A DNA stretch of 64,000 nucleotides. It comes from an uncultured Bacteroidales bacterium. GTDB lineage: Bacteria > Bacteroidota > Bacteroidia > Bacteroidales > FEN-979. A model generated the notes under the pieces. That model was not told the origin of the DNA. It made no database searches and worked only from the letters and a program-made list of their open reading frames with translations. Position numbers and translations under genes: made by a program. Position 1 is the stretch's first letter. Every line of letters begins with the position of its first letter. Positions 36,021-45,517 of this stretch are shown piece after piece. The DNA is taken from NCBI GenBank assembly GCA_903959905.1, contig CAJBYO010000053.1, positions 24,657-88,656 of the forward strand, read 5' to 3'.

Positions 36021-37646
36021 ATGAAAACTTCTCTCTTTTCCTCTCTGTTTCTGCTGGCAACGTTTTTTTGCGCTGCACAAAGCGTTTTAACAGATAAAAT
36101 CAAGGCTAATGATCACGCCGGGAACATCAGGCTTACCGATAATTCCGCTGCCCCGGTCAAAAACGATACAACCGCCTCCAGGGCCAGCCAGGCTGCCATT
36201 TGTGGGACATACAATGTTTCAGACGCAAGCGGCAATGTTTACAGCACGGTTCAGATAGGCGACCAATGCTGGATGGGCGAAAATCTGAGAGTCGGCGTCA
36301 TGATCCCGGGCTCGACCAATCAGACAAATAATAGCATCATTGAAAAGCATTGCTACGGCGACGTTCCTTCAAATTGTGATACTTATGGAGGACTGTACCA
36401 ATGGAATGAGCTGATGCAGTATTCCGGACAGCTGGGAGCGCAAGGCATTTGCCCGACAGGCTGGCATATCCCCACCTCGGATGAATGGCAATGGCTTGGC
36501 TATATTTTGATGGATAATGCCGGTGGTAAACTGAAAACAACAGGTACAATTGAAGGCGGAAACGGGTTGTGGTATGCACCGAACACATTGGCCACAAATT
36601 CGAGTGGTTTCAGCGCTCCTCCGGGCGGCTGGAAAGATGACGCTGGAAATTTCGCCAACCAGGGTTACAATGCCTTCTTTTTTACTTCATCAGGTTGGTG
36701 GTATTGCTGCGCATATTTCCGGCAATTGAGCTACAATGATGGCAACGTTTACTCAAACTACACCTATTATAGCTACAGTATGAGTGTTCGCTGTCTTAAA
36801 AATGCTGCGACATTGCCCACCGTATCTACATCGTCAATTTCCGGGATTACAACAACCACGGCTGTTGGCGGAGGAAATGTAACCAATGACGGTGGTGCGG
36901 ATGTGACTGCACGCGGCGTAGTATGGAGCACCACACAAAACCCGACTGTTTCCAGCAATCAGGGTATTACTGCGAATGGCACAGGAGTGGGGGTTTTTCC
37001 CAGCAATCTTACCGGCCTTTCACCCCACACCACATACTATGTCAGAGCATACGCTACCAACAGCATAGGAACAGGTTATGGGGACCAGATCGGATTTGTG
37101 ACTGCTATTCCCTCAAGCCTGACAATTTCAGGTGTAACAGTCAATTCAGGCACAGTTACCTGTTTCGATGCCACGCAAACCATTACGGTTTCCAACTTTA
37201 ATGTTTTAACCGGTGGAAGCGCCATGTTGATAGCCGGGGGGAACATCCTCCTGCAACCGGCAACGATCGTACAAAGCGGAGGATACCTGAATGCGCGCAT
37301 AACAACCACACAAAACTACTGCGTGCAACCGGCAAGTATGATCATATCTGGCAGCGAACAAACAGCTACAGGGGTACAAACCACGGAATTGAAGGATGCA
37401 ATGGATTTATTTACTGTCTTCCCCAACCCGACTGCCGGCATTTTTACCATGGAAATGATTATATTTGATGCCACTCAACCCATTCAGGTGGAAATATTGA
37501 GCATGATGGGAGAAAGGGTGCTTCAAACAGAACGGGCCGGACAGCAGCGGTATGAGTTTGATTTAACCGCCAGGCCGAAAGGCATATATTTAATCCGTGT
37601 TGTTACAGGGGATATAATGAGTTCAGGAAAACTGATAAAGCTATAA
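36021..37646 (+). CDS. Secreted FISUMP-domain protein with Fn3-like module and T9SS sorting domain
   Basis: The start at 36021 begins the signal peptide (TSLFSSLFLLATFFCAAQ); the frame extends upstream without sense. The protein is 541 residues. The FISUMP domain (about 60-265) shows QIGDQCWMGENLRVG, GGLYQWNELMQY, CPTGWHIPTSDEW and MSVRCLKN. An Fn3-like module follows (VTARGVVWSTTQNP...TTYYVRAYATNS), then a short module (TCFDATQTITVSNF...GGYLNARITTTQNYC) shared with the protease at 25.2 kb. A type-A T9SS sorting domain (VFPNPTAGIFTMEM...SGKLIKL) ends it. It is the first gene of an apparent four-gene operon, with 3 bp to the next gene. The FISUMP domain's biochemical role is not established. 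Confidence 0.9.
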   Translation: MKTSLFSSLFLLATFFCAAQSVLTDKIKANDHAGNIRLTDNSAAPVKNDTTASRASQAAICGTYNVSDASGNVYSTVQIGDQCWMGENLRVGVMIPGSTNQTNNSIIEKHCYGDVPSNCDTYGGLYQWNELMQYSGQLGAQGICPTGWHIPTSDEWQWLGYILMDNAGGKLKTTGTIEGGNGLWYAPNTLATNSSGFSAPPGGWKDDAGNFANQGYNAFFFTSSGWWYCCAYFRQLSYNDGNVYSNYTYYSYSMSVRCLKNAATLPTVSTSSISGITTTTAVGGGNVTNDGGADVTARGVVWSTTQNPTVSSNQGITANGTGVGVFPSNLTGLSPHTTYYVRAYATNSIGTGYGDQIGFVTAIPSSLTISGVTVNSGTVTCFDATQTITVSNFNVLTGGSAMLIAGGNILLQPATIVQSGGYLNARITTTQNYCVQPASMIISGSEQTATGVQTTELKDAMDLFTVFPNPTAGIFTMEMIIFDATQPIQVEILSMMGERVLQTERAGQQRYEFDLTARPKGIYLIRVVTGDIMSSGKLIKL

Positions 37647-37649
37647 AAC

Positions 37650-38756
37650 ATGACCAAAAATCTGCATAAAACAACTATCATTCTGCGGATCCCGGGAAGC
37701 CATTTTGCCATTGCCGCTTTGGCTTTGACGGTCGTTATTTTTACCGCCATTTTCAGCGGTTGCACCAAAAGCAACCCGGAACAAAAGCCACCGGTTGAGG
37801 CAACTGAAACACTGCGCTTTGTATTCCTGGCCGACAGCCGTGGCGATACGCTTGGATACCCGGTAAACACGCCGGTGATGAATGCAATCATCAACCAGAT
37901 CGCTGCATTGTCGCCCAAACCCTCCTTCGTGTTTTTCGGCGGAGACATGTCCTACAGGGGATATATTCATCCCAACTACACATTCCAGGCCTGGAAAGAC
38001 CTGTTTGCACCCCTCGGCAGCAATATACCCCTTTATACGGCCATTGGCAACCATGAGTTGTATCACCAGCATTCATCATACGGTTACCTGCTTGTCAACC
38101 AGCAGGAGTATCAGAAGGTATTTTCGGAGAACCCCGCCAACGGTCCGCCGGGCTACGACCACCTGGCCTATACCTTCACTTCCCAGGGCGGCAACTCCTT
38201 TTTCGCGGTGCTGGATCCCTATTATATTACAGAAGACACGGTGCACATGGGGCTCGGCGGACACATCGATTCCGTCCAGATGTCGTGGCTGAAAGCACAG
38301 GTGGCCCAAACAACGGCAACACACAAATTCCTGTTCATTCATACACCCTATTACTATATTTCCGACGACCCCCAGGAGCCTTCTGCAGCCGACACAACCC
38401 TCACGCAGCTCTGGTCATTCCTTGATCAGAACAATTTTGACATCTACGCGTGCGGACATTCGCATCTCTTTTCCCGAAGGACGATTGACAGCAGTATTCC
38501 CGCAGATCCTGCTACTTTCCCGCCAACTCCCGCATGGCAGAACAATGTTGTACAGCTTCTCAACGGCACTTGCGGTGCCGGCCCTTCTACCGGCAACATC
38601 TATGATATCGTCAAGACCTTATGGAATGTGCACAATGACGCAAACACCTATTATTACAGCGTTGTTGACATCTCGGGCAACACGGTAACGGTAAACAGTT
38701 ATGGAGGCAACACCGGAAACTACACCCTGATCGACTCCTTTAAAATTACGAAGTAA
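37650..38756 (+). CDS. Metallophosphoesterase lipoprotein
   Basis: The protein is 368 residues. A hydrophobic segment ends in the lipobox IFSGC, so it is membrane-anchored outside the cytoplasm. Calcineurin-like metal-binding motifs appear in order: LADSRGD (Asp), FFGGDM, IGNHE, FIHTPYY and CGHSHLFSR. All five blocks are intact, so an active dinuclear-metal phosphatase is expected. The substrate is unknown (phosphomonoester, diester or nucleotide). It starts 3 bp after the FISUMP gene and precedes a second phosphoesterase by 32 bp, so the three genes are probably co-transcribed. Confidence 0.92.
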   Translation: MTKNLHKTTIILRIPGSHFAIAALALTVVIFTAIFSGCTKSNPEQKPPVEATETLRFVFLADSRGDTLGYPVNTPVMNAIINQIAALSPKPSFVFFGGDMSYRGYIHPNYTFQAWKDLFAPLGSNIPLYTAIGNHELYHQHSSYGYLLVNQQEYQKVFSENPANGPPGYDHLAYTFTSQGGNSFFAVLDPYYITEDTVHMGLGGHIDSVQMSWLKAQVAQTTATHKFLFIHTPYYYISDDPQEPSAADTTLTQLWSFLDQNNFDIYACGHSHLFSRRTIDSSIPADPATFPPTPAWQNNVVQLLNGTCGAGPSTGNIYDIVKTLWNVHNDANTYYYSVVDISGNTVTVNSYGGNTGNYTLIDSFKITK

Positions 38757-38788
38757 TACACACCTGGTCACGGCAACCCGATACCCTT

Positions 38789-40441
38789 ATGAAAACCAAG
38801 CGCACAGTTGCATGCATATTCGGACTGGCATTTTTGTGCCAGCTGCTTCTTCAGCCATCTTGTAAGAAAGACGTGGCCACGGTGGATCCGGTTTACCTGT
38901 CGGTTAATCTGCCGCGATCGGTTTTCCGCAACGAAACATATTATTCGCTGAGTCATACGGAACGGTCCATTGAACTGGATTTCAGTCAGCCAATTGATAC
39001 AACCACCATTCCCGGGAATATATCCTTTACACACAAGGGCGGGCCGCTTGAATTGATGTATACAACGATCGCATCGGGGAGGAAGGTGATCCTGGCCCTG
39101 AAGGATGACGCTACGCTCCATACAGGATGGAAGTACATGATTACCGTTAAAAAAGGGCTGAGATCGGTTTCCGGCGCAACGCTTCAATCGGATGCAGCAA
39201 TTGAACTGAGGACTACCGCAAAACAGCTGGGCGTTGAGAACGATACCAATGTTCGGAATTCAATCGTTTGTATCAGCGATATTCATCTGGGCGACCAAAG
39301 GGCAGTGGCCCGCGGGTACTGCTGGTTCAGTAAAAACAAAACAGCCCTTGAAAGTTTGCTCGACCTTGTAATTTCAGGAACCCAGGTGAGGCAACTGGTG
39401 ATTCTTGGCGATTTGTTTGATGAATGGGTGATCCCATACCGTTTTTCCCCTTTTGATACGGCGGCCGGGGTTGCCAGTTCCAGGGACTATTTTCTCTCCG
39501 TTGCCAATTCACCCGTAAATACCGGCATAATCAATAAATTGAGGACCATTGCGGCAGGCGGCGCCGTTCAGCTGATCTATGTACCCGGAAACCATGATAT
39601 GCTGCTGACGCAGGAGATCATCACCGAAATCATCCCGGGAGTAATATGGATGGGCGATTCAGCCGGGCTTGGACATTATTCGCCGTCGGGTGAAATGATC
39701 ATGGAGCACGGCCACCGGTATGATTTTTTCAATTGTCCGCAGCCATTTGTCAAACCGGGCCACATATTGCCACCGGGTTACTTTGTTTCACGGATGGATG
39801 CAGAAGGTTTGCTGGAATCGGGCAGTCATAAACGGAAAGAGACAAATTCTGTTGGCAGTGATTTTGAATTCAAGGCAGCCTGGGCCGCTTCCATGGAATA
39901 CCTGAAGATTAAATATGCCCTGCAGGTTGCTTCAGATTCTGCCAACATCCTGATGCGGGGTGTTGACAATTATGCCGTGCCCTTCAGTTTCAACGGGGCC
40001 AGGGATATGTATGCAGGAAACATTGAAGAAGTATGGCCTGCAACGCAGATCAGAAATGCGGTACCTGTCAGCATGCCGGTCCTGGCGGCCATCATAAATG
40101 GCAATGTTGACCTCTACCAGGCTGCTGCCGGCCAGTTTATGCAAACCCAGTCGCCTGTGAAGTATAAAATTGTTGCCTTCGGGCATACCCACATCCCGAT
40201 GGTGAAAGTTTATCCTGCCGGGAATAACTATACCGGCATCTATGCAAATACCGGCTCCTGGGTGAATGCGGAACTTACCTCAAAAGCTGTCAGGACTTTC
40301 CTGGTGATCAAACCCGCAGCATGGACGGGATCAGATCTTGATGTGGTGTCGTTGTATCAGTATAATCTTGACAGCGGGAGCGGCAACCCGAACCCGGGGT
40401 ATATCCCGGTGCTGGTTTCAGAAGAGAGTATAAGTATGTGA
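38789..40441 (+). CDS. Metallophosphoesterase lipoprotein with Ig-like N-terminal domain
   Basis: The protein is 550 residues. The signal ends LLLQPSC, a likely lipidation Cys. Residues about 35-135 resemble a Big_5/SbsA-like Ig domain (SIELDFSQPIDTTTI...WKYMITVKKGLRSVSGATL). The phosphoesterase domain shows CISDIHLGD, ILGDLFDEW, VPGNHDM, MEHGHRYD and FGHTHIP, a pattern close to the LpxH/UDP-2,3-diacylglucosamine hydrolase branch. Here, however, it is exported and larger. Its neighbour is also an exported phosphoesterase of a different subfamily. The substrate is unknown. It is the third gene of the operon. Confidence 0.9.
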   Translation: MKTKRTVACIFGLAFLCQLLLQPSCKKDVATVDPVYLSVNLPRSVFRNETYYSLSHTERSIELDFSQPIDTTTIPGNISFTHKGGPLELMYTTIASGRKVILALKDDATLHTGWKYMITVKKGLRSVSGATLQSDAAIELRTTAKQLGVENDTNVRNSIVCISDIHLGDQRAVARGYCWFSKNKTALESLLDLVISGTQVRQLVILGDLFDEWVIPYRFSPFDTAAGVASSRDYFLSVANSPVNTGIINKLRTIAAGGAVQLIYVPGNHDMLLTQEIITEIIPGVIWMGDSAGLGHYSPSGEMIMEHGHRYDFFNCPQPFVKPGHILPPGYFVSRMDAEGLLESGSHKRKETNSVGSDFEFKAAWAASMEYLKIKYALQVASDSANILMRGVDNYAVPFSFNGARDMYAGNIEEVWPATQIRNAVPVSMPVLAAIINGNVDLYQAAAGQFMQTQSPVKYKIVAFGHTHIPMVKVYPAGNNYTGIYANTGSWVNAELTSKAVRTFLVIKPAAWTGSDLDVVSLYQYNLDSGSGNPNPGYIPVLVSEESISM

Positions 40442-40493
40442 TTTTTTGAGAACACCATGTCATTCATATTTCATGAATCTAATCCACAGTGCC

Positions 40494-43325
40494 ATGAAAA
40501 CAAAACCGCTCCTCCTGATTCTCACAGGATCCTTTGCATTTGCAGCCATTTTACTGATTTTATTAAAAACACCGATCTCGTTTGTTCATCCTGGGACTAA
40601 AACCGCCAAAGAAGAAAAAGGGTTGACAAAACCAGGTTTTTTAGCCATGCAGGCGGGGTATCAGTTCATGAAACTCAGGGATCCGAAAACCGGTTTGATA
40701 CCACCGGGGATCCGCGCCCGCGAACTTGCATTTGCCTCCAGGCTGCCCGGTCATGCTGAAGGCGAAGGACAGTCGTGGAACTGGCGGGGCCCGGCCAACA
40801 TAGGCGGCCGCATGTTATGCATCGTCATTGACATGGATGATGAAAACCACCTGTTGGCCGGGAGTGCATCCGGAGGCATGTGGGAATCAAACAACAGGGG
40901 CCTCCTGTGGCACAAAACCACGAGCCCTGATGCAGAGCAGAGTGCAACCTGTCTTGTTCAGGACAGGAGGCCCGGCAAGCATCATACCTGGTATTACGGT
41001 ACCGGCGAGATGCTGAGCACGACCGACAGGAACATCAGCACCAATGCCCGGACGGTGGGTGTTGGCAACGGCTTATACAAATCAACCGACAACGGATCTA
41101 CCTGGCAACCCCTTGCTGCAACACAGGGCGGGTCGGCAGCCTACCTGAACGAGATCTTCCAGGGAGTATGGCGGATCGTCACCGACCCTGTAAGAACGGA
41201 CAAGGATATTGTATATGCAGCCTGCTACGGAGCCATCATGCGATCGGAAGATGGCGGAAAAAGCTGGTCTGTTGTGCTGGGCGACATTGTAAACAAATCC
41301 TTTGCCAGCGACCTGGCCATTACCTCAGAGGGCGTGCTTTATGCCGCGCTGAGCAGTTTTGGTTTATCGGTTCAGCCTCCCGGAAAAGCCGGCATCTGGA
41401 GATCTTCGGATGGAATAAACTGGGAAAAAATCACCCCGGCCGGATTTCCTACCGACAACCGCGTTACCCGGCTGGCACTTGCCCCGTCAAATGAAAAGGT
41501 GATGTATGTTTTTACAGAATCGCAGAACCCCGACCTCAACCCGTTCAACGGGTATACCAACACCCTGAATACCTTCTGGAAAATGACCTGGAATCCTTCC
41601 ACCAATGCTGCGGTGTGGGAAAACCGTACCAACGGCATCCCCGGGGCGGGCGATGGCAACATGAACAGTTTTCCCTACTCCCTTGTGGTGTATGGCGGAT
41701 ATTGCTTTACAATGGGGGTGAAGCCCGACAACGAAAATGTGGTCTTTCTAGGGGGGATGAACCTGCACCGGTCAACGAACGGTTTTGCCGACAGCCTGGC
41801 GACGACCTACATCGGCGGGTATCCTTACGACATGGACTCGTTGCACCAGCTCCACCCCGATCAGCACGGTGTTACTTTCCTGCCGTCGGATCCGTCGGTC
41901 ATGCTCATGGCAAATGACGGCGGGGTGTACATGACCCCCGACTGTATGGCCGACAGCAGCCTGATGACCTGGCAAAGATTAAACTATAAACTGACCACGA
42001 CCCAGTTTTACAGCATTGCCATCGATCACGGCTCATCAGGGGATGACTGGATCCTGGGCGGATTGCAGGATAACAACTGGTACTACACGGTGACAGACAA
42101 CCCGGCCGAATTATGGTTCAACATTGATATCTGCTATGACGGGTTTGCCACCTGTGTTGCCCCGAACTGGGAATATTGCGCGATCTCCGCCTACAGCGGC
42201 AACATCTGGACGACCAGGTTTGACAATGCAATGCATACGAAAGACATATTTCCGCAACTGCCCGATACCCTGTTAAAGTACTATGATCCGGTGATGGGCA
42301 GCAACTCCCTGTTTCCGTTTTACCAGAACTTTGCGCTCGACCCGGTTCGTTACGAAACCTTCTACCTGCCCACTGTTACCAGCATCTGGAGAAAAGACAA
42401 CCTGAAGGCGGCAGCCTACGACACCAGCTTGCGGAATGCGGGCTGGAGCCATCTGAGCAATGTGAATGTGGGAAGTGCTTCGGAGATCAGCTCCCTCTCC
42501 ATATCCGCTTTTCCTCCCAACCGCCTCTATTACGGAACGAATCTCGGTAAAGTTTACCGGCTCGACAATGCCAATACGGGTAATCCCGTTCCGGTGGAAA
42601 TTACAGGAGGCGGTTTCCCTGTCAATGCTTTTGTTGCCGACATCGACATTGATCCCGACAATGCCGACCGGCTGATGGTGACGTTTTCAAATTACGGGGT
42701 TCAGAGCCTGTTCCATTCAACCGACGGGGGTGCATCGTGGACCGCAGTTGGCGGGAATCTTGAAGAATTCCCGGATGGATCTGGAAACGGCCCGTCCGTC
42801 CGCTGTACAAAGAAGTTGTTTTACCAGGGTAAAAAAATCATCTTTGCCGGAACCTCCTGCGGTTTGTTCTCTGCCACTGCACTGAACGGAGACTCCACTG
42901 TGTGGAAAAAAGAAGGAGCAACCACCATCGGGAATGTGATCATTGATATGGTTGATGCAAGGCAGACCGACGGGTTTATTGCCATCGCAACGCATGGGAA
43001 CGGGGTTTACAGCGCCACCTTTAACCCTTCGGCAGGTATTGGTGAACCGGAAGAAGATCAACCCCTCATCATCGGGAATATTTATCCAAACCCGGTAAGG
43101 GATGTGGCAAAGGTGGAGGTGATTTCAGAAAAAACTGTCCGCTTGAAAACGTCGCTCCGTTCAAACAGGGGGAGCCTGGTTGCATCGTTTGCAGAGAAAA
43201 CCGTTCATCCGGGGAAAGAAAATCTGTCATTTCCGCTCAGCGGTCTTCCCGATGGAGTTTATTATCTTATTTTTGACAGTGGTACGGAGAAGATGGCAAA
43301 AAAGGTTGTTAAAATTCCGGAATAA
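40494..43325 (+). CDS. Secreted sortilin-type propeller protein with T9SS sorting domain
   Basis: The start at 40494 begins MKTKPLLLILTGSFAFAAILL, an N-terminal signal or anchor; the frame is open back to 40446. The protein is 943 residues. The family opening NWRGPANIGGRMLCIVID and AGSASGGMWESNNRG is followed by propeller blades (GLYKSTDNGSTW, AIMRSEDGGKSW, GIWRSSDGINW, LFHSTDGGASW). The C-terminus is a type-A T9SS sorting domain (NIYPNPVRDVAKVEV...KKVVKIPE). It is related to the gene at 31931. It follows the second phosphoesterase by 52 bp and is the last large gene of the operon. No catalytic residues are identified. Confidence 0.88.
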   Translation: MKTKPLLLILTGSFAFAAILLILLKTPISFVHPGTKTAKEEKGLTKPGFLAMQAGYQFMKLRDPKTGLIPPGIRARELAFASRLPGHAEGEGQSWNWRGPANIGGRMLCIVIDMDDENHLLAGSASGGMWESNNRGLLWHKTTSPDAEQSATCLVQDRRPGKHHTWYYGTGEMLSTTDRNISTNARTVGVGNGLYKSTDNGSTWQPLAATQGGSAAYLNEIFQGVWRIVTDPVRTDKDIVYAACYGAIMRSEDGGKSWSVVLGDIVNKSFASDLAITSEGVLYAALSSFGLSVQPPGKAGIWRSSDGINWEKITPAGFPTDNRVTRLALAPSNEKVMYVFTESQNPDLNPFNGYTNTLNTFWKMTWNPSTNAAVWENRTNGIPGAGDGNMNSFPYSLVVYGGYCFTMGVKPDNENVVFLGGMNLHRSTNGFADSLATTYIGGYPYDMDSLHQLHPDQHGVTFLPSDPSVMLMANDGGVYMTPDCMADSSLMTWQRLNYKLTTTQFYSIAIDHGSSGDDWILGGLQDNNWYYTVTDNPAELWFNIDICYDGFATCVAPNWEYCAISAYSGNIWTTRFDNAMHTKDIFPQLPDTLLKYYDPVMGSNSLFPFYQNFALDPVRYETFYLPTVTSIWRKDNLKAAAYDTSLRNAGWSHLSNVNVGSASEISSLSISAFPPNRLYYGTNLGKVYRLDNANTGNPVPVEITGGGFPVNAFVADIDIDPDNADRLMVTFSNYGVQSLFHSTDGGASWTAVGGNLEEFPDGSGNGPSVRCTKKLFYQGKKIIFAGTSCGLFSATALNGDSTVWKKEGATTIGNVIIDMVDARQTDGFIAIATHGNGVYSATFNPSAGIGEPEEDQPLIIGNIYPNPVRDVAKVEVISEKTVRLKTSLRSNRGSLVASFAEKTVHPGKENLSFPLSGLPDGVYYLIFDSGTEKMAKKVVKIPE

Positions 43326-43366
43326 AGCTCCCGGAATTTCCGGAAATGAACTAAAACCTGGGATTT

Positions 43367-43468
43367 ATGTTTATAACAACGCTGCGCGTTACAGAAACCA
43401 TCTTTGCTTTTGCCCTGGTGGTTTTGATGGTGGTTGTGCACAAGAAGAAAAAAATCATCTCTCCATGA
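43367..43468 (+). CDS. Candidate small membrane peptide 1 (33 aa)
   Basis: The short ORF encodes one hydrophobic helix (ETIFAFALVVLMVVV) followed by HKKKK, a classic inside-facing stop-transfer. It starts 41 bp after the propeller gene. Its TGA overlaps the ATG of a second tiny ORF (ATGA). There is no homology evidence; it could be chance. Confidence 0.28.
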   Translation: MFITTLRVTETIFAFALVVLMVVVHKKKKIISP

Positions 43469-43542
43469 ACCCGGTTCACGGGCATCAGTTTGTTCTTGTG
43501 CTGATCATGTTCATGGCGGGTGTGACCAGCATGTTTCATTGA
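43465..43542 (+). CDS. Candidate small membrane peptide 2 (25 aa)
   Basis: It starts in the ATGA overlap with the previous ORF and encodes one hydrophobic segment (FVLVLIMFMAGVTSMF). It ends 20 bp before the convergent regulator gene. Support is only the overlap and the composition. Confidence 0.22.
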   Translation: MNPVHGHQFVLVLIMFMAGVTSMFH

Positions 43543-43562
43543 AATCCGGCTCAGCGCGTAAA

Positions 43563-44693
43563 TTATGAACCGCCCTTTCCGGTCCGGGTCATCTCATTCC
43601 TTACCTCTGCTGCATAATCCTTGGGTGCAAGTCCGGTAACTGACCTGAATGCACGGTAAAAAGAGACAGGCGAATTGAACCCTGCGGAAACGTATATTTC
43701 CGACATGTTCAAAACTTCTTTCATCTGGATCTTATGCTCCATGATCTGCTTGGCTTCGCCCACCCTGTAGCGGTTCACGAAACTCCTGAAATTGGCATCA
43801 CTGTTTTCGCTGATGGCCTGGTAAAGGTACTTCTGGTTGGTTCCGAGGATTTTAATCACTGTTTTCAGATTCAACTCGGGGTCAAGATAGAGTTTCTGTG
43901 TGTCGAAAATTTCCCGCAACTCCGCAAACAGATTTGCCTGGGATGATTGAACATCTTTTTCTCCTGCCGGTTCATTGTCATCGCCAGTGTTCAACTCATT
44001 CGTACTCTTTTCCGGATGCTTGCTGTGCTTCCACTCCATCCATGTGCGGATATCCATGATTTGTTCGTCAAGTTCTTTCTCCTTCCGGAATAGTTCCTTC
44101 CTGAACCTGCGGGATCGGAGAATGAAGAGGAACTGCCCGACTGCCAGTAAAATGATTATGCCGATCACCAGGGCGAGTACCTGGTTGTTCCGCAGCTTCC
44201 TGGCTATTTCAAGTTTCTGATTGGCGATGGTAAGATCTTTCTCCTTAACCTGCAATGTGGCTACCAGGTCGTTTAGTTGTTCCTGTTGTTGTTCACTGAC
44301 CAGTTTCTCTTTTTCCCTGACAAATGTTTCCAGGCACGCATACGCCGCAGGGAAATTTCCCGATTCCCTGTATGCAACGCTCATCATGCTGTCAACTTTC
44401 ATCTTCAGAACAGGGTAAGGTTGTTGTCGAAGCAATTCTACTGCTTTCCGGGCATACCCGAGCGCTTCCGTGTATTGGTGTTCTTCCAGCGCTCCCTGGG
44501 TAAGGTTGCTGTATCCCATGGCTAAAAATTGTTTGTTGCCGATCTTTTCTGCAATATCATTTGCCAGCAACAAATATTTCCTGCGCTCCCTGTTGTTTTT
44601 CACCAGGAGGTAGCAGTCGGCCATGGTGCCATAAATATAAACCAGGTTGTCGTTTAGCCCGTTTTTCTCAGCAATTTCTGCTGCCTGCCGCAA
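43563..44693 (-). CDS. TPR-AraC transcriptional regulator, 3' part of a frameshifted gene
   Basis: The frame gives 376 residues: further TPRs (YIYGTMADCYLLVKNN, ALGYARKAVELL), a coiled coil, one membrane helix (VLALVIGIIILLAVGQFLFIL) and a C-terminal AraC-type HTH (TNQKYLYQAISENS, EIYVSAGFNSPVSFYRAF, SVTGLAPKDY). The ATG at 44693 is internal to a TPR; upstream sense in this frame (DSCLVCLRQAAEIAEKNG) joins the preceding ORF. The whole gene (45343-43563) therefore encodes an extracytoplasmic TPR sensor, one membrane helix and a cytoplasmic AraC DNA-binding domain, a common Bacteroidota design. Expression from 44693 alone would lack the signal peptide. Confidence 0.82.
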   Translation of the reverse strand: MRQAAEIAEKNGLNDNLVYIYGTMADCYLLVKNNRERRKYLLLANDIAEKIGNKQFLAMGYSNLTQGALEEHQYTEALGYARKAVELLRQQPYPVLKMKVDSMMSVAYRESGNFPAAYACLETFVREKEKLVSEQQQEQLNDLVATLQVKEKDLTIANQKLEIARKLRNNQVLALVIGIIILLAVGQFLFILRSRRFRKELFRKEKELDEQIMDIRTWMEWKHSKHPEKSTNELNTGDDNEPAGEKDVQSSQANLFAELREIFDTQKLYLDPELNLKTVIKILGTNQKYLYQAISENSDANFRSFVNRYRVGEAKQIMEHKIQMKEVLNMSEIYVSAGFNSPVSFYRAFRSVTGLAPKDYAAEVRNEMTRTGKGGS

Positions 44694-45343
44694 ACAAACC
44701 AGGCAGCTGTCGGTTTTTTCAGGTTCAGCAGGGTAAGACCCAGGTTGAACAGGCTGAGTGAAAAATTGGCTGTATCATTTAATTTCACCGTCAGTGCGTA
44801 AGCATCCCGGTAATAGTGGATTGCTTCCCCATAGCGTTTATTCTGCGACAGGATGGAGGCCATGGAAATAAGCGCATTTCTTGTTAATTTATCATCCCCG
44901 TTCCGTTCCCCAAATTGAAGCATCTGCCGGGTAAAGTACAGGGCGCTGTCGAGTTTTCCGACATTGTTATAGGCAAAGGCAGCCACTTTCCATGCATCTG
45001 CAACAAGGGTTGAATCCGTTGATCTGGCAGAAAAAGCCAATGATTTCTTTGCAAACATCAGGGCTGAATCAATGTTTCGGAGCCGCATCTGCACAATACT
45101 CTGGCGGTTGCAGTAATACAGGAGACGGTCAATGTCATGCGCCGGCACACGCTTCAACTTTGCGGATATCATGCCTGAGGCATCCCGGTACTTTGACTGG
45201 CCTATCAGGCGTTCAACCCCGTCATCCAATACGATTTTTTTTCCGCCGGGCGACTGAGGGTAAACAACAGTGTGACAAAAAAGAAATATCAGAGAAAAAA
45301 GAAAGCCACGAAACAGAGACATAACATCCGATTTCAAATCCAT
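44654..45343 (-). CDS. TPR-AraC transcriptional regulator, 5' part of a frameshifted gene
   Basis: The start at 45343 (MDLKSDVMSLF) precedes a signal-type segment (FLFSLIFLFCHTVVYPQ); the frame is open further upstream without sense. TPR units follow (IDSALMFAKKSLAFSAR, LDSALYFTRQMLQFGER, YGEAIHYYRDAYALTVK). The frame breaks after LNLKK at a run of six A (plus strand T6, 44714-44719). One additional A would restore the continuation KKTDSCLVCLRQAAE into the 3' ORF. A homopolymer error, a real mutation or slippage could each explain it. Confidence 0.8.
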   Translation of the reverse strand: MDLKSDVMSLFRGFLFSLIFLFCHTVVYPQSPGGKKIVLDDGVERLIGQSKYRDASGMISAKLKRVPAHDIDRLLYYCNRQSIVQMRLRNIDSALMFAKKSLAFSARSTDSTLVADAWKVAAFAYNNVGKLDSALYFTRQMLQFGERNGDDKLTRNALISMASILSQNKRYGEAIHYYRDAYALTVKLNDTANFSLSLFNLGLTLLNLKKPTAAWFVCGRQQKLLRKTG

Positions 45344-45517
45344 GCGAATATAGCGAATAATGCATAGAAAGTATGATTTTGAAATTTTCGGTATGATTCT
45401 GAAAAAATAACCCGGGGCGAACATGATTAAGTTTGATTTTGGCAGTTCAAAGTTTTCTTTTGGAACACGGATCAGGCAACAGGCTATTAGTTTTGTACCC
45501 ATTCGCAGGCATATACT

